From positions 1-64,000 of the forward strand of contig NZ_JABSPA010000002.1 in assembly GCF_013214175.1 (NCBI RefSeq): 64,000 nt of DNA, written 5' to 3'. The position numbers were made by a program, and so were the translations under genes. The notes under the pieces are model-generated. The model ran no database searches. It was not told the origin of the DNA and saw only the letters and a list, made by a program, of their open reading frames with translations. Shown one piece after another: positions 8,290-18,490 of this stretch. Origin of the DNA: Colwellia sp. GTDB taxonomy: Bacteria > Pseudomonadota > Gammaproteobacteria > Enterobacterales > Alteromonadaceae. Numbering within the stretch: the stretch's first letter is position 1; each line of letters begins with the position of its first letter.

Positions 8290-9378
8290 TTATTCTGGTG
8301 CAGTAATTAAATCATTAATTCTGGCAGGTTTTTCTGTGTGTAAAATAAGTGCCATACTGGCTTTTTGATAGACTTTAAAAACCATTAATTCACCTAATTT
8401 CTCTGTTGGCATTTTATAATCACCACCAGTAATTCTATTCCAAGTGGATGTTTCAGCAACATAAGCAGGGCCATCGCCAGTATCAACTACTGCAGGACTA
8501 GTACGTTTTATTGCCATAACATCACCAACGGTCACATCATGATCCAAACCACGGTTAATCATAACAACTTCCAGCTTGGCAAATTCACGACCATTACTAG
8601 TCGCTTTAACAATTGCCCCACGTAATGATTTATTCGCAGCTTTCATTGAAAAAACCGCTGGTAATAGCTGCCCTTCATTAATAGGTACAACATAGTTTCC
8701 CGCATGAATTTCTCTTTTTACCGAGCCAATATTCATGGTAGATGGCACATCATTTTCAATATCACCACGCTTTAACACCTGCCCGGTACCGACTAAGTTG
8801 ACATAAAAACCTAAAGAGTCATCGGTTTCTGGATCGAAGAGCTCTTCACCTTTATCGTAAATAGCATAACTTTGCGCTACATCTAGATCAGCATTAACAT
8901 AAACCTTAAAGTCTTTGATGCTCATTCTATAGCCTTCATCACTACCAATTATATAAGGTAAGGCGTCTAACTCATCTTCGGTAAATAAGTGATCATAGCG
9001 AATAAAAGGCGCAATAACTTCTAGCGGTAATAAGGTAATGGCAGAGTCTTTTTTCTTCTCTTGGCGAATCTTAGGTGACCATTTATAACTAGGTTTAGCC
9101 AGTTCAACCACTAACATAGGCTCACCGTTTTCATCAAAAACTAGCTTTAAAATATCACCGGGGTAAATTAAATGTGGGTTATTAATTTCTGGATTTAAGC
9201 GCCATAATTTAGGCCATAACCAAGGTTGCTCAAGAAACAGAGCTGAAATATCCCATAACGTATCACCCTTCACGACCACATGTGTTTTAGGTGCGTCATC
9301 ATTAAGTTTTATCTGATCAGCAAGTGCAATCAATGGACATGACATTAAAGATAGCGAGAGTATTATTTTTTTAAGCAT
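8290..9378 (-). CDS. Secreted LysM-domain protein
   Basis: A 362-residue exported protein: signal peptide at 1-20 (ending LIALA), then one LysM peptidoglycan-binding domain at about 31-79 with the motif VVKGDTLWDIS..WPKLWRLNPEINNPHLIYPGD. The remaining 280 residues contain a repeated-looking beta-rich region (GAIVKATSNGREFAKLEVVMINRGLDHDVTVGDVMAIKR) without a recognisable catalytic site. ATG 9378 has AAGGAA upstream. The gene lies between dprA and def and is divergent from def, an arrangement also common in related marine gammaproteobacteria. It probably acts at the periplasmic cell wall; the exact role is unknown. Confidence 0.88.
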   Translation of the reverse strand: MLKKIILSLSLMSCPLIALADQIKLNDDAPKTHVVVKGDTLWDISALFLEQPWLWPKLWRLNPEINNPHLIYPGDILKLVFDENGEPMLVVELAKPSYKWSPKIRQEKKKDSAITLLPLEVIAPFIRYDHLFTEDELDALPYIIGSDEGYRMSIKDFKVYVNADLDVAQSYAIYDKGEELFDPETDDSLGFYVNLVGTGQVLKRGDIENDVPSTMNIGSVKREIHAGNYVVPINEGQLLPAVFSMKAANKSLRGAIVKATSNGREFAKLEVVMINRGLDHDVTVGDVMAIKRTSPAVVDTGDGPAYVAETSTWNRITGGDYKMPTEKLGELMVFKVYQKASMALILHTEKPARINDLITAPE

Positions 9379-9533
9379 TGAGCTCGTTCCTTTTGCGTAC
9401 TTACTGCTATAACGCACTATAATTATTAGTTATATCGAGTGACTTTAAAATGCAGGTTTCAGTTACAGTTACTTGAGTATATAATTAAAACATAACATTC
9501 TAGGTGAATTATCGCTAATTCTTTTAACAAAAT

Positions 9534-10040
9534 ATGACTATTTTAACTGTTTTACGTTTCCCCGATCCGCGTTTAAGAACAAAAGCGCAACCGGTTACCG
9601 CTGTTACTGATGCGACAGCAACAATTATAGACGATATGCTGGCAACTATGTACGAAGAGAAAGGCGTCGGCCTTGCCGCTACGCAAGTCAATATCCATCA
9701 ACGTATTGTTGTTATGGATACCTCCGAAGATAGCGATGAGCCGATGATACTTATCAACCCTGAAATTATTGCCAGCAGTGAGGAAACATCGATCAACGAA
9801 GAAGGCTGCTTATCCGTACCAGGGACTTATGCCAAAGTAGATCGCCATGATGCTTGCACCGTAAAGGCACTTGACCGTCAGGGTAAAGAATTCACTTTAA
9901 ACGCCACAGGCTTACAAAGCATCTGTATCCAACATGAAATAGATCACTTGAATGGCATTTTATTTATTGATTACTTATCGCCGTTAAAGCGTCAACGCAT
10001 TCAAAAAAAGCTTGAAAAAGAAGCTCGTTTAGATAAATAG
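9534..10040 (+). CDS. def: Peptide deformylase
   Basis: Removes the formyl group from the N-terminal methionine of nascent proteins. All three deformylase motifs are intact: GVGLAATQ (44-51), EGCLS (90-94, metal ligand C92) and QHEIDH (133-138, metal ligands H134 and H138, catalytic E135). At 168 residues it matches E. coli Def. It heads the def-fmt-rsmB-trkA series, with fmt starting 43 bases later, so the enzymes that add and remove the formyl group are encoded together. Confidence 0.97.
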   Translation: MTILTVLRFPDPRLRTKAQPVTAVTDATATIIDDMLATMYEEKGVGLAATQVNIHQRIVVMDTSEDSDEPMILINPEIIASSEETSINEEGCLSVPGTYAKVDRHDACTVKALDRQGKEFTLNATGLQSICIQHEIDHLNGILFIDYLSPLKRQRIQKKLEKEARLDK

Positions 10041-10083
10041 CAACAACTAAGTAAGTACATACTTACCATTATAGGATACTCCC

Positions 10084-11067
10084 TTGGCTACCCCATTAAA
10101 TATAACTTTTGCTGGCACTCCTGACTTTGCTGCTCAACATTTAGCAGCATTAATTAACTCTGAACATAATGTTGTTGCCGTTTATTGTCCACCAGATAAA
10201 CCCGCTGGTCGTGGCAAAAAGCTAACTGCTTGTGCAACAAAATTGTTAGCGCTAGAGCACAACATCATTGTTGAACAACCTATTAACTTTAAAAGTGCAG
10301 CAGACCAACAACAATTAGCTCAATATGATGCCGATATTATGGTAGTGGTCGCTTATGGTTTGATATTACCTGAAGTCATATTAAATGCGCCACGCTTGGG
10401 CTGTATTAACGTGCATGGTTCAATTTTACCTCAGTGGCGCGGTGCTGCGCCAATTCAACGTTCACTTGAAGCGGGTGATAAAAAAACCGGTGTCACCATA
10501 ATGCAAATGGATAAAGGACTCGATACTGGCGATATGATATTAACGGCCGAGTGTGCCATAGAAAATACTGACACCAGTGCAAGCCTTTATGAAAAACTAG
10601 CCAATTTAGGTCCCGGTGCTTTAGTAGAAACACTGGCACTTATGGCACAGCCTAATTACCAAGCAAGCGAGCACAATGTTGCCCAAGATAATGAGCTGGC
10701 AACGTACGCGCATAAACTAGACAAAACAGAAGCTGAGCTTAACTGGCAACTCAGTGCGGACCAACTGCACAGAAAAATCCGTGCCTATATCCCTTGGCCC
10801 GTATCTCAATTTACCTTCACTGAATCAGAAAGTAAGCAGCATAGATTAAGAGTATGGCAAGCCTCAGTGCAGGAATATCAAGGCAGCGCTGCTCCGGGTA
10901 CTATAATAAAAGCGGATAAACAAGGCATAGACGTAGCAACAACTGATGGTGTATTGCGCCTAGAAGTAATGCAACTGCCAGGTAAAAAAGCATTAGCGGT
11001 GAAAGATATCCTTAATGGTCGCAGCGAATGGTTCACTGTTGACAGTCCTATCAATAAGCTGGGTTAA
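10084..11067 (+). CDS. fmt: Methionyl-tRNA formyltransferase
   Basis: Transfers a formyl group from 10-formyl-tetrahydrofolate to Met-tRNA(fMet). The catalytic triad can be seen as N109 and H111 in [17 protein letters not shown] and D147 in [10 protein letters not shown]. The C-terminal tRNA-binding domain ends in [10 protein letters not shown]. The start codon is TTG with AGGA about 8-11 bases upstream; no ATG gives the conserved [15 protein letters not shown] start. Length 327, close to E. coli (315). It sits between def and rsmB with 8 bases to the latter. Confidence 0.96.
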   Translation: MATPLNITFAGTPDFAAQHLAALINSEHNVVAVYCPPDKPAGRGKKLTACATKLLALEHNIIVEQPINFKSAADQQQLAQYDADIMVVVAYGLILPEVILNAPRLGCINVHGSILPQWRGAAPIQRSLEAGDKKTGVTIMQMDKGLDTGDMILTAECAIENTDTSASLYEKLANLGPGALVETLALMAQPNYQASEHNVAQDNELATYAHKLDKTEAELNWQLSADQLHRKIRAYIPWPVSQFTFTESESKQHRLRVWQASVQEYQGSAAPGTIIKADKQGIDVATTDGVLRLEVMQLPGKKALAVKDILNGRSEWFTVDSPINKLG

Positions 11068-11075
11068 GAGAAACA

Positions 11076-12398
11076 ATGATAATTAATATAAGAGCTCTTG
11101 CAGCAAAGTGTTGTTACGCCGTTATAGATCAAGGGCGTAGCTTAAGTGACGAACTACCTAGACAGCAAGATAAGTTGATGGGTAAAGATAAAGGTTTACT
11201 ACAAGAAATTTGTTATGGCGTACTGCGTTATCTACCAGAATTAGAAAACGATGTTCGTCACTTAGTGCAAAAGCCAATTAAGGGTAAGCAGCGAGTATTT
11301 CACTTTTTACTGTTAGTAGGCGTTTATCAAATAAGATACATGCGAATACCAGATCACGCATCGGTTAGTGAAACCGTTGCGGCTACCAAGACATTAAAAA
11401 ACAATCACATGAAAGGGCTTGTTAATGCTGTGCTTAGAGGTTTTCTTCGTACCCTTGAGGCCGAAAGTAAACTAGAAAATAAGACAACTAAAAACCTACC
11501 CGATCCAATAAAATATAACCACCCAGGTTGGTTTATTAAAAAAGTACAACAAGGTTATCCTGAGCAATGGCAAGCTATCCTAGATGCTAACCAACAAAGG
11601 CCACCGATGTGGTTACGCACCAACCAGCAGCACCATACTAGTGAAGAATATCAAGCCTTGCTCATTGAGGCAGGAATTGAAATAGCTAACGTTGAAGAAA
11701 ACTCCCAAGCCATTGCCCTTGCTAAACCACTCGATGTCGCTAAGTTACCGGGCTTTGATCAAGGCTGGGTTTCAGTACAAGATGGAGCGGCACAGCAAGC
11801 AGCCCGCTTACTAGACTGTCAGCCAAATGACGTGGTATTAGATTGTTGCGCCGCCCCTGGTGGTAAAACATGCCATATCATTGAGCAAACACCTGATATT
11901 GCCTCAATGACGGCAATAGATATTGAAGAAGATCGCCTTACACGGGTTCATGAAAACTTAGATCGTTTAGGCCTAAGCGCAGAAATTATTGTTGGTGATG
12001 CAGCCAGTAAAGATTGGTGGTCCGGTGAACAATTTGATCGCATATTACTCGATGCTCCTTGTTCTGGTACTGGCGTTATTCGTCGCCACCCTGATATCAA
12101 ATGGTTACGTAAAGCCGACGATATTGATAAGTTAGTTATATTACAGCAGCAGATTCTTGATAATATTTGGTCGTTACTCAAACCAGGCGGCACACTACTT
12201 TATGCCACCTGCAGTGTTTTACCTGAAGAAAACAGCCAACAAATTTCTCGTTTTATTGAGCAAAATGGAGATGCACAATTAATTGCCATTACCCATAATA
12301 ACCTTGATACTGATGAAAATGTAATCGGCTGGCAATTATTACCTGATAGTGAAAATATGGACGGTTTTTATTACGCCAAATTATTAAAACTCAATTAA
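11076..12398 (+). CDS. rsmB: 16S rRNA (cytosine-967-C5)-methyltransferase
   Basis: Methylates C967 of 16S rRNA using SAM. The protein (440 residues) has the NusB-like N-terminal RNA-binding domain and the RsmB catalytic domain with the SAM site LDCCAAPGGKTCHI, the motif IV cysteine in DAPCSGTGVIRRHPDIKW and the catalytic cysteine in ATCSVLPEEN. It starts 8 bases after fmt and precedes trkA by 31 bases, as in E. coli fmt-rsmB-trkA. Confidence 0.96.
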   Translation: MIINIRALAAKCCYAVIDQGRSLSDELPRQQDKLMGKDKGLLQEICYGVLRYLPELENDVRHLVQKPIKGKQRVFHFLLLVGVYQIRYMRIPDHASVSETVAATKTLKNNHMKGLVNAVLRGFLRTLEAESKLENKTTKNLPDPIKYNHPGWFIKKVQQGYPEQWQAILDANQQRPPMWLRTNQQHHTSEEYQALLIEAGIEIANVEENSQAIALAKPLDVAKLPGFDQGWVSVQDGAAQQAARLLDCQPNDVVLDCCAAPGGKTCHIIEQTPDIASMTAIDIEEDRLTRVHENLDRLGLSAEIIVGDAASKDWWSGEQFDRILLDAPCSGTGVIRRHPDIKWLRKADDIDKLVILQQQILDNIWSLLKPGGTLLYATCSVLPEENSQQISRFIEQNGDAQLIAITHNNLDTDENVIGWQLLPDSENMDGFYYAKLLKLN

Positions 12399-12429
12399 TA
12401 TATATATAATACAAGCAGAAAAGTAACAC

Positions 12430-13806
12430 ATGAAAATAATCATAGTGGGTGCAGGACAAGTTGGCGGTACTTTAGCTGCAAACCTTGTTGGCGAGAATAA
12501 TGAAATATCGATTGTTGATATTGATGGTGAAAAATTACGCGAGTTACAGGATAAAATGGACTTGCAAGTGGTTATTGGCCAAGGCTGCCATCCTGATGTA
12601 TTAAAAGAAGCCGGCGGTGAAGATGCCGATATGGTGATAGCTGTTACCAGTGACGATGCCACTAATATGATCACTTGCCAAATATGTTCGTCATTATTTA
12701 ACACGCCGAAAAAAATTGCCCGTATCCGCTCTAATGATATATTAAAATACTCTGAGCAACTTTTTCATAAAAAACACATTCCTGTTGATCATATTATTGC
12801 CCCTGAACAACTGGTGACTCGAGATATTGCCCGCTTAATTGATTACCCAGGCGCACTGCAAGTATTAGAATTTGCTGATGGAAAAGTAAGTCTAGTTGCG
12901 GTAAAAGCCTACTATGGTGGTTTACTGGTTGGCCATGCGCTGTCAGCATTAAGAGATCATATTCCTAATGTTGATACTCGAGTAGCGGCAATTTATCGTA
13001 ATGGTAAACCTATTCGCCCGCTTGGCACCACCGTTATTGAAGCTGATGATGAAGTGTTTTTTATTGCCGCCAGTATTCATATTCGTGCGGTGATGAATGA
13101 ATTACAAAAGCTCGAACCGGCTTACAAACGCATTATGATCGCCGGTGGCGGTAACATTGGTGCCGGCTTAGCAAGAATTTTAGAAAAGAATCATCAAGTA
13201 AAACTTATTGAACGCTCACAAAAACGTGCCGAACAATTAACCTCTGAACTCAATGATACTTTGGTTTTTCATGGTGACTCTTCTGATCAAGAACTACTTA
13301 TGGAAGAAAATATTGACCAATTTGATATTTTTATTGCAGTTACCAATGATGATGAAGCCAATATCATGTCATCATTGTTGGCTAAACGACTTGGCGTCCG
13401 TAAAACCATGGTGCTTATTCAGCGCGATGCATACATAGACTTAGTCCATGGCAGCACTATTGATATTGCCATTTCACCACAGCAAGCAACCATCTCGGCG
13501 CTGTTAACCCATGTTAGGCGTGGCGCAATCGATAATGTTTATAGCCTACGTGGTGGTGCGGCAGAAGCGATAGAGATAGTTGCCAAAGGGGATGAAAAGT
13601 CATCTAAAGTTGTTGGCCGAGCCATTAAAAATATTAAGCTACCTCCCGGAGCAACTATAGGAGCAGTTGTTCGCGGTAGTGAAGTACTTATAGCCCACTC
13701 AAATACATTAATACACGAAGAAGACCACGTAATACTGTTTTTAGTTAACAAACGCTATATTTATGATATTGAAAAACTCTTTCAAGTCAGTGCTATTTAC
13801 TTTTAA
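12430..13806 (+). CDS. trkA: Trk potassium uptake system, NAD-binding subunit TrkA
   Basis: Cytoplasmic peripheral subunit that gates TrkH-type potassium channels. Two RCK modules are present: each Rossmann half carries a nucleotide loop (GAGQVGG at 7-13 and [14 protein letters not shown] near 237) followed by an RCK_C domain (ending [16 protein letters not shown] and [19 protein letters not shown]). Length 458 equals E. coli TrkA. Its membrane partner trkH lies 3 kb away on the opposite strand, after the protease-barrel gene. Confidence 0.96.
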   Translation: MKIIIVGAGQVGGTLAANLVGENNEISIVDIDGEKLRELQDKMDLQVVIGQGCHPDVLKEAGGEDADMVIAVTSDDATNMITCQICSSLFNTPKKIARIRSNDILKYSEQLFHKKHIPVDHIIAPEQLVTRDIARLIDYPGALQVLEFADGKVSLVAVKAYYGGLLVGHALSALRDHIPNVDTRVAAIYRNGKPIRPLGTTVIEADDEVFFIAASIHIRAVMNELQKLEPAYKRIMIAGGGNIGAGLARILEKNHQVKLIERSQKRAEQLTSELNDTLVFHGDSSDQELLMEENIDQFDIFIAVTNDDEANIMSSLLAKRLGVRKTMVLIQRDAYIDLVHGSTIDIAISPQQATISALLTHVRRGAIDNVYSLRGGAAEAIEIVAKGDEKSSKVVGRAIKNIKLPPGATIGAVVRGSEVLIAHSNTLIHEEDHVILFLVNKRYIYDIEKLFQVSAIYF

Positions 13807-13829
13807 GCCACTCTACTTGACATAATTAC

Positions 13830-13868
13830 TTACAGCTAATCACTTATCCTTAGCTTGATTAGCTGTAA
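13830..13868. terminator. Hairpin after trkA (possible terminator)
   Basis: A perfect 13-bp inverted repeat (TTACAGCTAATCA, 13830-13842 with 13856-13868) lies 24 bases past the trkA stop. No T-run follows, so intrinsic termination is uncertain. Confidence 0.45.
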
Positions 13869-13958
13869 TAATCCCCTGATATAACCTGAACATATTACTT
13901 TCCCATTCTCACCCTATAGAAAAACATCAGACAAAACTCAAATTTAAAAAGGATTTTT

Positions 13959-16898
13959 ATGAAAGTATCTAAAGTACTCGCTGCTATTACCTTAGCTTTA
14001 ACCAGTACAGTCTTTACTAGCCAAGCAGAATTAGTTGATAGTGCTCAAGATTGGCAAACATTTGAAACAGAAAACTTTCGTGTGCACTTCACTCCAGAGT
14101 ATCGCCAATGGGCTTTATCAAGTGCCAGAGAAATGGAAGTTGTCCGCCAATTAATCAAAGACCAACAAGGTCGAGTCTTAACGGAAAAGGTGGATGCTTA
14201 TATTATCGATCCCTATAATGCTGCCAATGGCTTTGCCCTGCCGTTAAGTCATCGACCTTATATGGCTTTATTTACCACCCCTGCACAATCAGACAGTATC
14301 ATTGCCAACTCTAGCGGATGGCAGCAATTACTGGTATTACATGAATATGTGCATCTAGTGCATTTGGCGCAAAAAAGTCGCAGTAAATGGCGTAACAGCC
14401 TAGCTAATTGGTACGATCTTTTTGATGCGTCGCAAATTAATGGTGAGCGCTGGGTCAGTGAAGGTTACGCCACTTTACTGGAGTCCAAGCTCACCGGCCG
14501 AGGTCGCTTATTCAACAACCATGTTGAAGCTATCATTCAACAGTTTGCTCGCCAAGGCGCCTTACCCAGCTATAAGCAACTCAATGAAGGCGACGATAGC
14601 TTCATGTCTGGCTCTATGGCTTACTTAGTGGGTGTCCGTTATTTACAGTGGTTAGAAGAGAATTACGGTGAAGAAACTCTTGATGCCGTTTGGACACGTT
14701 GGTCTGCCGTTGAACAACGTGATTTCGAACAAGCCTTTAAAGGCGTATTTCCTGACACAGCCAAAAACCTCTATCAGCGCTTTGTTGCTGAATACACCTA
14801 TAAAGCCATGCAAAATGAGGCGCAATTAAGTGCTCGCAGTAACGAGGATAGTCGCTCAAAGTTATGGTTAGACTTATCTGGCTATGTCAGTGATGCAAGT
14901 TTAAGTCCCCGAGGTGATTACCTCGCTATCGTTGATACTCAAAGAAACGATGAAGGTAAAACCACTAAACTAGAAGTCTATAAAACCAGTGACAATACCG
15001 AAGCCGCTGAGAAATTCAGCAAAAATACTGAAGAGGTATTAGCTGACGACCCGCAAGATATTGCCGATAAAGCACCCAATGTTTTTAAGCGTGAAGTTGC
15101 CTATACCTTAAACCAAAGAAATAACCGTGGCATTAAAAATCCGCGCTGGCTCGATAATGACACGCTAATTTATGGGGCAAGCAGCTTAGCGGATAAATAT
15201 AGTTACCATCAAGATATATTTTCTTGGCATTTACCGAGCAATACCATCAAGCAGCTAACAACTAGCGCTAATATACGTCGCTTTGATATTAGCAAAAATG
15301 GTCAATTTATCATTGCTGAGCGAAGCCGTGCTGGCTATTCACAATTAGTAAAAGTAAGTTTAGTTCCTGATTCATTAGGCGAAGTAACCGCTGAATTAAC
15401 AGTAAAAAGCCTCGGAAAAGTCTACGATTTCCCGCGACTTAGACCAACTATTGATGGCTCACCGTCTAAAAGCTTTGCTTATGTCAGTTCAAGTTTGAAC
15501 AATAAATGGCAATTAAAAGTTCGCCAACTTGATAGCGATCAAGAGCAAATAGTACCCTTACCTGAAAATTACCAATTTCTTTCTTTCCCTGAATGGTCTA
15601 CAGATGGACAATTGCTATATTTTGTTGCCGGTTTAGATAGTGCAACTCGCTTATATCAATATGATTTTTCTAAGCAAACATTATCTGCTGTCACTTCAGG
15701 TAAGCAAGTCATAACTTGGCCTATGATAAAAGGCGATAATGAATTACTGCATTTAGCTATTAATGCTCAAGGGCCCGATGTTTATCAACTTGATTTAAGC
15801 AAAGCCAATAAAAAAGTAATCACCAACACTACGATAAGCTCGGCAATCACCAATGATTTAGCCGGCAACATAAAGCTAGCAGAGGCAAGTACTGTTATAG
15901 ATGAAAGCCTTGGCGAACAATCAACTTATGGCATAGGTCCGCAAAAAGGCACAATAACCCTGGCTGAAAGCTTTTATTCCGCCAGTAGTAGTATGTTTGA
16001 AGTTGGTTATAAGTCTGGCGATGTGCTTTCCCGCTTTGATTGGCAGGTAAACGCCAGCCAAGATGTCTTTAGCAATATTATCTCGGGAGCCTCAGCCGCA
16101 ATTCGCTGGCAAGGCTGGCCGATTAAATTACTTGCTCACAGTTATCTGTTTAACTTAAAAATAGACCAGCAAGATAGTGATGCATTAGCCTTAGGCAAAA
16201 CAACTGAGAAAGGACTGTTTTTAGAAGCACGTTACCCCTATAGCGTAGAAACATTTGCTATAGATGTATTTGCCCAAGTGCAGGCTGCAAGTTTTAAAAA
16301 TAGCCAAGATGTAGATTTTTCCAGTCAATCTTTTGCTCTGGGTCTTGAGCAAAGCTGGTCTCATGACCAACAGAGCTGGGGCATATCACAAACACTAAAC
16401 GCCCAGTTCATTACCGCTAAAGATGAACAAGCTGAAGTTAATGGTAATGACGGTAGTTATACCGGTAGTAATGGTTTGGTTAACTTAAGTGCGCATATTC
16501 ATAATTATGGTTTAGGCTTTAAATATCTATGGGCGCAACGTTCAGAGGATGCCGGCGATATACTCAGTTTAGGCGGTTACTCTTCAACATTAATCCAAGA
16601 GAAAGCACACCTAAACAAACAATTAGCACCTGAATTAGCCTTTTATCGACAAACAGCTAATGACTATCAAGCTTATCAAGCTTACCTGCCATTAGGTTTT
16701 ATTGAGATATTTTATACTCGACACAAAATGGCAGAACAAGCCATTATCGATAGTTACGGCATTAAAGGTACCTTGCTTAATGATTTTGGTTTTACTGGCT
16801 TAACTAATTTGGCCATTAATTATGGAGTAGCGCAGGTAAACCCAGAGAATGATAGTTCAGATACGCAAGGCTGGGTTGCTTTTAGTTATAAGTGGTAG
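13959..16898 (+). CDS. Predicted zinc metalloprotease with TolB-like propeller and outer-membrane barrel
   Basis: A 979-residue exported protein not assigned to a named family. A signal peptide ends near residue 23 (TSQAE). The N-terminal domain has a gluzincin-type site, HEYVHLVH (128-135), with a second acidic ligand candidate E168 in WVSEGYATLLES. Residues about 290-640 contain beta-propeller-like repeats of TolB/WD40-like type (LSPRGDYLAIVD, FPEWSTDGQLLYFVAGLD). The last roughly 330 residues alternate polar and hydrophobic strands and end VAFSYKW, like an outer-membrane barrel. It stands alone between trkA and trkH, ending at a hairpin. The propeller may be periplasmic and present substrates to the protease, but this is inference. 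Domain boundaries are approximate. Confidence 0.75.
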   Translation: MKVSKVLAAITLALTSTVFTSQAELVDSAQDWQTFETENFRVHFTPEYRQWALSSAREMEVVRQLIKDQQGRVLTEKVDAYIIDPYNAANGFALPLSHRPYMALFTTPAQSDSIIANSSGWQQLLVLHEYVHLVHLAQKSRSKWRNSLANWYDLFDASQINGERWVSEGYATLLESKLTGRGRLFNNHVEAIIQQFARQGALPSYKQLNEGDDSFMSGSMAYLVGVRYLQWLEENYGEETLDAVWTRWSAVEQRDFEQAFKGVFPDTAKNLYQRFVAEYTYKAMQNEAQLSARSNEDSRSKLWLDLSGYVSDASLSPRGDYLAIVDTQRNDEGKTTKLEVYKTSDNTEAAEKFSKNTEEVLADDPQDIADKAPNVFKREVAYTLNQRNNRGIKNPRWLDNDTLIYGASSLADKYSYHQDIFSWHLPSNTIKQLTTSANIRRFDISKNGQFIIAERSRAGYSQLVKVSLVPDSLGEVTAELTVKSLGKVYDFPRLRPTIDGSPSKSFAYVSSSLNNKWQLKVRQLDSDQEQIVPLPENYQFLSFPEWSTDGQLLYFVAGLDSATRLYQYDFSKQTLSAVTSGKQVITWPMIKGDNELLHLAINAQGPDVYQLDLSKANKKVITNTTISSAITNDLAGNIKLAEASTVIDESLGEQSTYGIGPQKGTITLAESFYSASSSMFEVGYKSGDVLSRFDWQVNASQDVFSNIISGASAAIRWQGWPIKLLAHSYLFNLKIDQQDSDALALGKTTEKGLFLEARYPYSVETFAIDVFAQVQAASFKNSQDVDFSSQSFALGLEQSWSHDQQSWGISQTLNAQFITAKDEQAEVNGNDGSYTGSNGLVNLSAHIHNYGLGFKYLWAQRSEDAGDILSLGGYSSTLIQEKAHLNKQLAPELAFYRQTANDYQAYQAYLPLGFIEIFYTRHKMAEQAIIDSYGIKGTLLNDFGFTGLTNLAINYGVAQVNPENDSSDTQGWVAFSYKW

Positions 16899-16918
16899 TA
16901 ATTTCAGTTAAATATTTG

Positions 16919-16955
16919 GGTTGTATATACATATTATGGGTATGTATATACAACC
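16919..16955. terminator. Hairpin between convergent genes (possible bidirectional terminator)
   Basis: A perfect 15-bp stem with a 7-base loop (GGTTGTATATACATA at 16919-16933, partner at 16941-16955) lies between the stop of the protease-barrel gene and the end of trkH. No strong T-run follows on either side, yet stem length and position suggest transcript termination. Confidence 0.6.
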
Positions 16956-16979
16956 ACTTTACTGATGTGTGCCTGAACT

Positions 16980-18431
16980 TTATGTGCGCCAAAATCCAGG
17001 GGTAAATAAAACTAACAGGGTAAATATCTCTAAACGGCCAAACAACATTGCCATGATTAATACCCATTTACTCATATCATTAATCGTTGAAAAGTTAGCA
17101 GCCACTTCCCCAAGTCCTGGACCTAGATTATTAATACAAGCAGCAACAGCGGTAAAGGCGGTGACGTTATCCATGCCGGCAGCAAGTAGCAATAACATAC
17201 AAATGACAAACACTGCCGCATAAGCAGAAAAGAATCCCCATACTGCCTCAACTACGCGATCAGGTAAAACTTTTCGACCTAACTTAATACTGAAGATAGC
17301 TCTAGGATGGACCAACTTGTTTAACTCTCGAAGACCTTGTAAATAAAGTAGTACCACACGTACAACCTTCATACCGCCACCGGTACTACCGGCACAGCCA
17401 CCAATGAAACTCGAAAATATAAGTAACATAGGTAATAACGTTGGCCAATCAGCAAATGAGGTTGTGGTAAATCCCGCAGTAGTACTAATAGAGACTGATT
17501 GAAACAGTGCTTGGTCGAGTGCTTGGTCGGCATCTTGATAGGTGCCAGTGCTTATTAACACAGTAAAACAGATCAATATCAACACCACTTGAATGCCGAT
17601 AAATACTTTAAACTCAGGGTCAAAGAAGTAGTTTTTCAGTGATCTATTTTGTACTGCCGCATAGTGCAAGGCAAAGTTCACCCCAGCAATAAGTAAGAAG
17701 CTAACACAGACTAAATTGATCGCAGGGCTATTAAAGTAACCCATACTGGCATCATGAGTAGAAAACCCACCAATAGCAATGGTCGAAAAAGCATGGCAAA
17801 TTGCATCAAAGCCCGACATGCCAGCCAGCCAATAAGCAAACGCACAAGCAATAGTTAAACCTAGATAGATATACCACAAGTGCTTTGCGGTATCGGCAAT
17901 ACGAGGCGTCATTTTTGAATCTTTCACTGGCCCTGGTGTTTCAGCTCGATATAACTGCATACCACCAATACCGAGCATGGGTAATACCGCAACAGCTAAA
18001 ACAATTATCCCCATACCTCCTAACCACTGTAATTGCTGGCGATACCATAAAACCGCGTGGGGTAAATCATCTATGTGATTTAAAATAGTTGCCCCTGTGG
18101 TCGTTAACCCGGAAAAGGATTCAAAGAAGGCATCAGTAATCGACAGGTTAGGTTGATCTAACAGCATCAGCGGAATCGCGGAGAAACTGGCTAATACTAA
18201 CCAAAAGAGCACAACAATTAAAAAACCCTCCCTCGCTTTAAGATCGGTTTTTTCATAACGGTAAGGATACCAAGCCAAGAACCCGGTGCCGAGACACCAA
18301 AGAAAAGCCAGAAGAAAAGATAAGCCACCGCCATCGCGATAGACTAATGAAATTAATGCCGGCGGCAGCATGGTCACACTCAGTAACGCAACCAACAAAC
18401 CTAGAATTCGGATAATATTTTTATATTGCAC
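16980..18431 (-). CDS. trkH: Trk potassium uptake system, membrane subunit TrkH
   Basis: Inner-membrane potassium-translocating subunit that works with TrkA. The 483-residue protein has about ten hydrophobic segments and the four pore-loop signatures of the Trk/Ktr family: TTGATIL, GGFSTHD, TAGFTTTSF and CINNLGPGL. The glycine-rich FIGGCAGSTGGGMKV loop also fits. It is encoded downstream of yigZ and pepQ, the E. coli pepQ-yigZ-trkH order, with about 58 bases between yigZ and trkH. Confidence 0.96.
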   Translation of the reverse strand: MQYKNIIRILGLLVALLSVTMLPPALISLVYRDGGGLSFLLAFLWCLGTGFLAWYPYRYEKTDLKAREGFLIVVLFWLVLASFSAIPLMLLDQPNLSITDAFFESFSGLTTTGATILNHIDDLPHAVLWYRQQLQWLGGMGIIVLAVAVLPMLGIGGMQLYRAETPGPVKDSKMTPRIADTAKHLWYIYLGLTIACAFAYWLAGMSGFDAICHAFSTIAIGGFSTHDASMGYFNSPAINLVCVSFLLIAGVNFALHYAAVQNRSLKNYFFDPEFKVFIGIQVVLILICFTVLISTGTYQDADQALDQALFQSVSISTTAGFTTTSFADWPTLLPMLLIFSSFIGGCAGSTGGGMKVVRVVLLYLQGLRELNKLVHPRAIFSIKLGRKVLPDRVVEAVWGFFSAYAAVFVICMLLLLAAGMDNVTAFTAVAACINNLGPGLGEVAANFSTINDMSKWVLIMAMLFGRLEIFTLLVLFTPGFWRT

Positions 18432-18469
18432 GTTTTATTTTTCTTGTTCGCTTTATTGTTCGAGAGTGG

Positions 18470-18490
18470 TTAATACCAATCGGACTAATT
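18470..18490. repeat. Short intergenic repeat, TTAATACCAATCGGA type
   Basis: The 21-base stretch TTAATACCAATCGGACTAATT abuts the yigZ stop. A similar stretch (18 of 21 identical) is at 27942-27962, and the core AATACCAAT also begins the longer repeats at 38958 and 44874. It looks like the edge of a dispersed intergenic repeat family. Confidence 0.45.
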
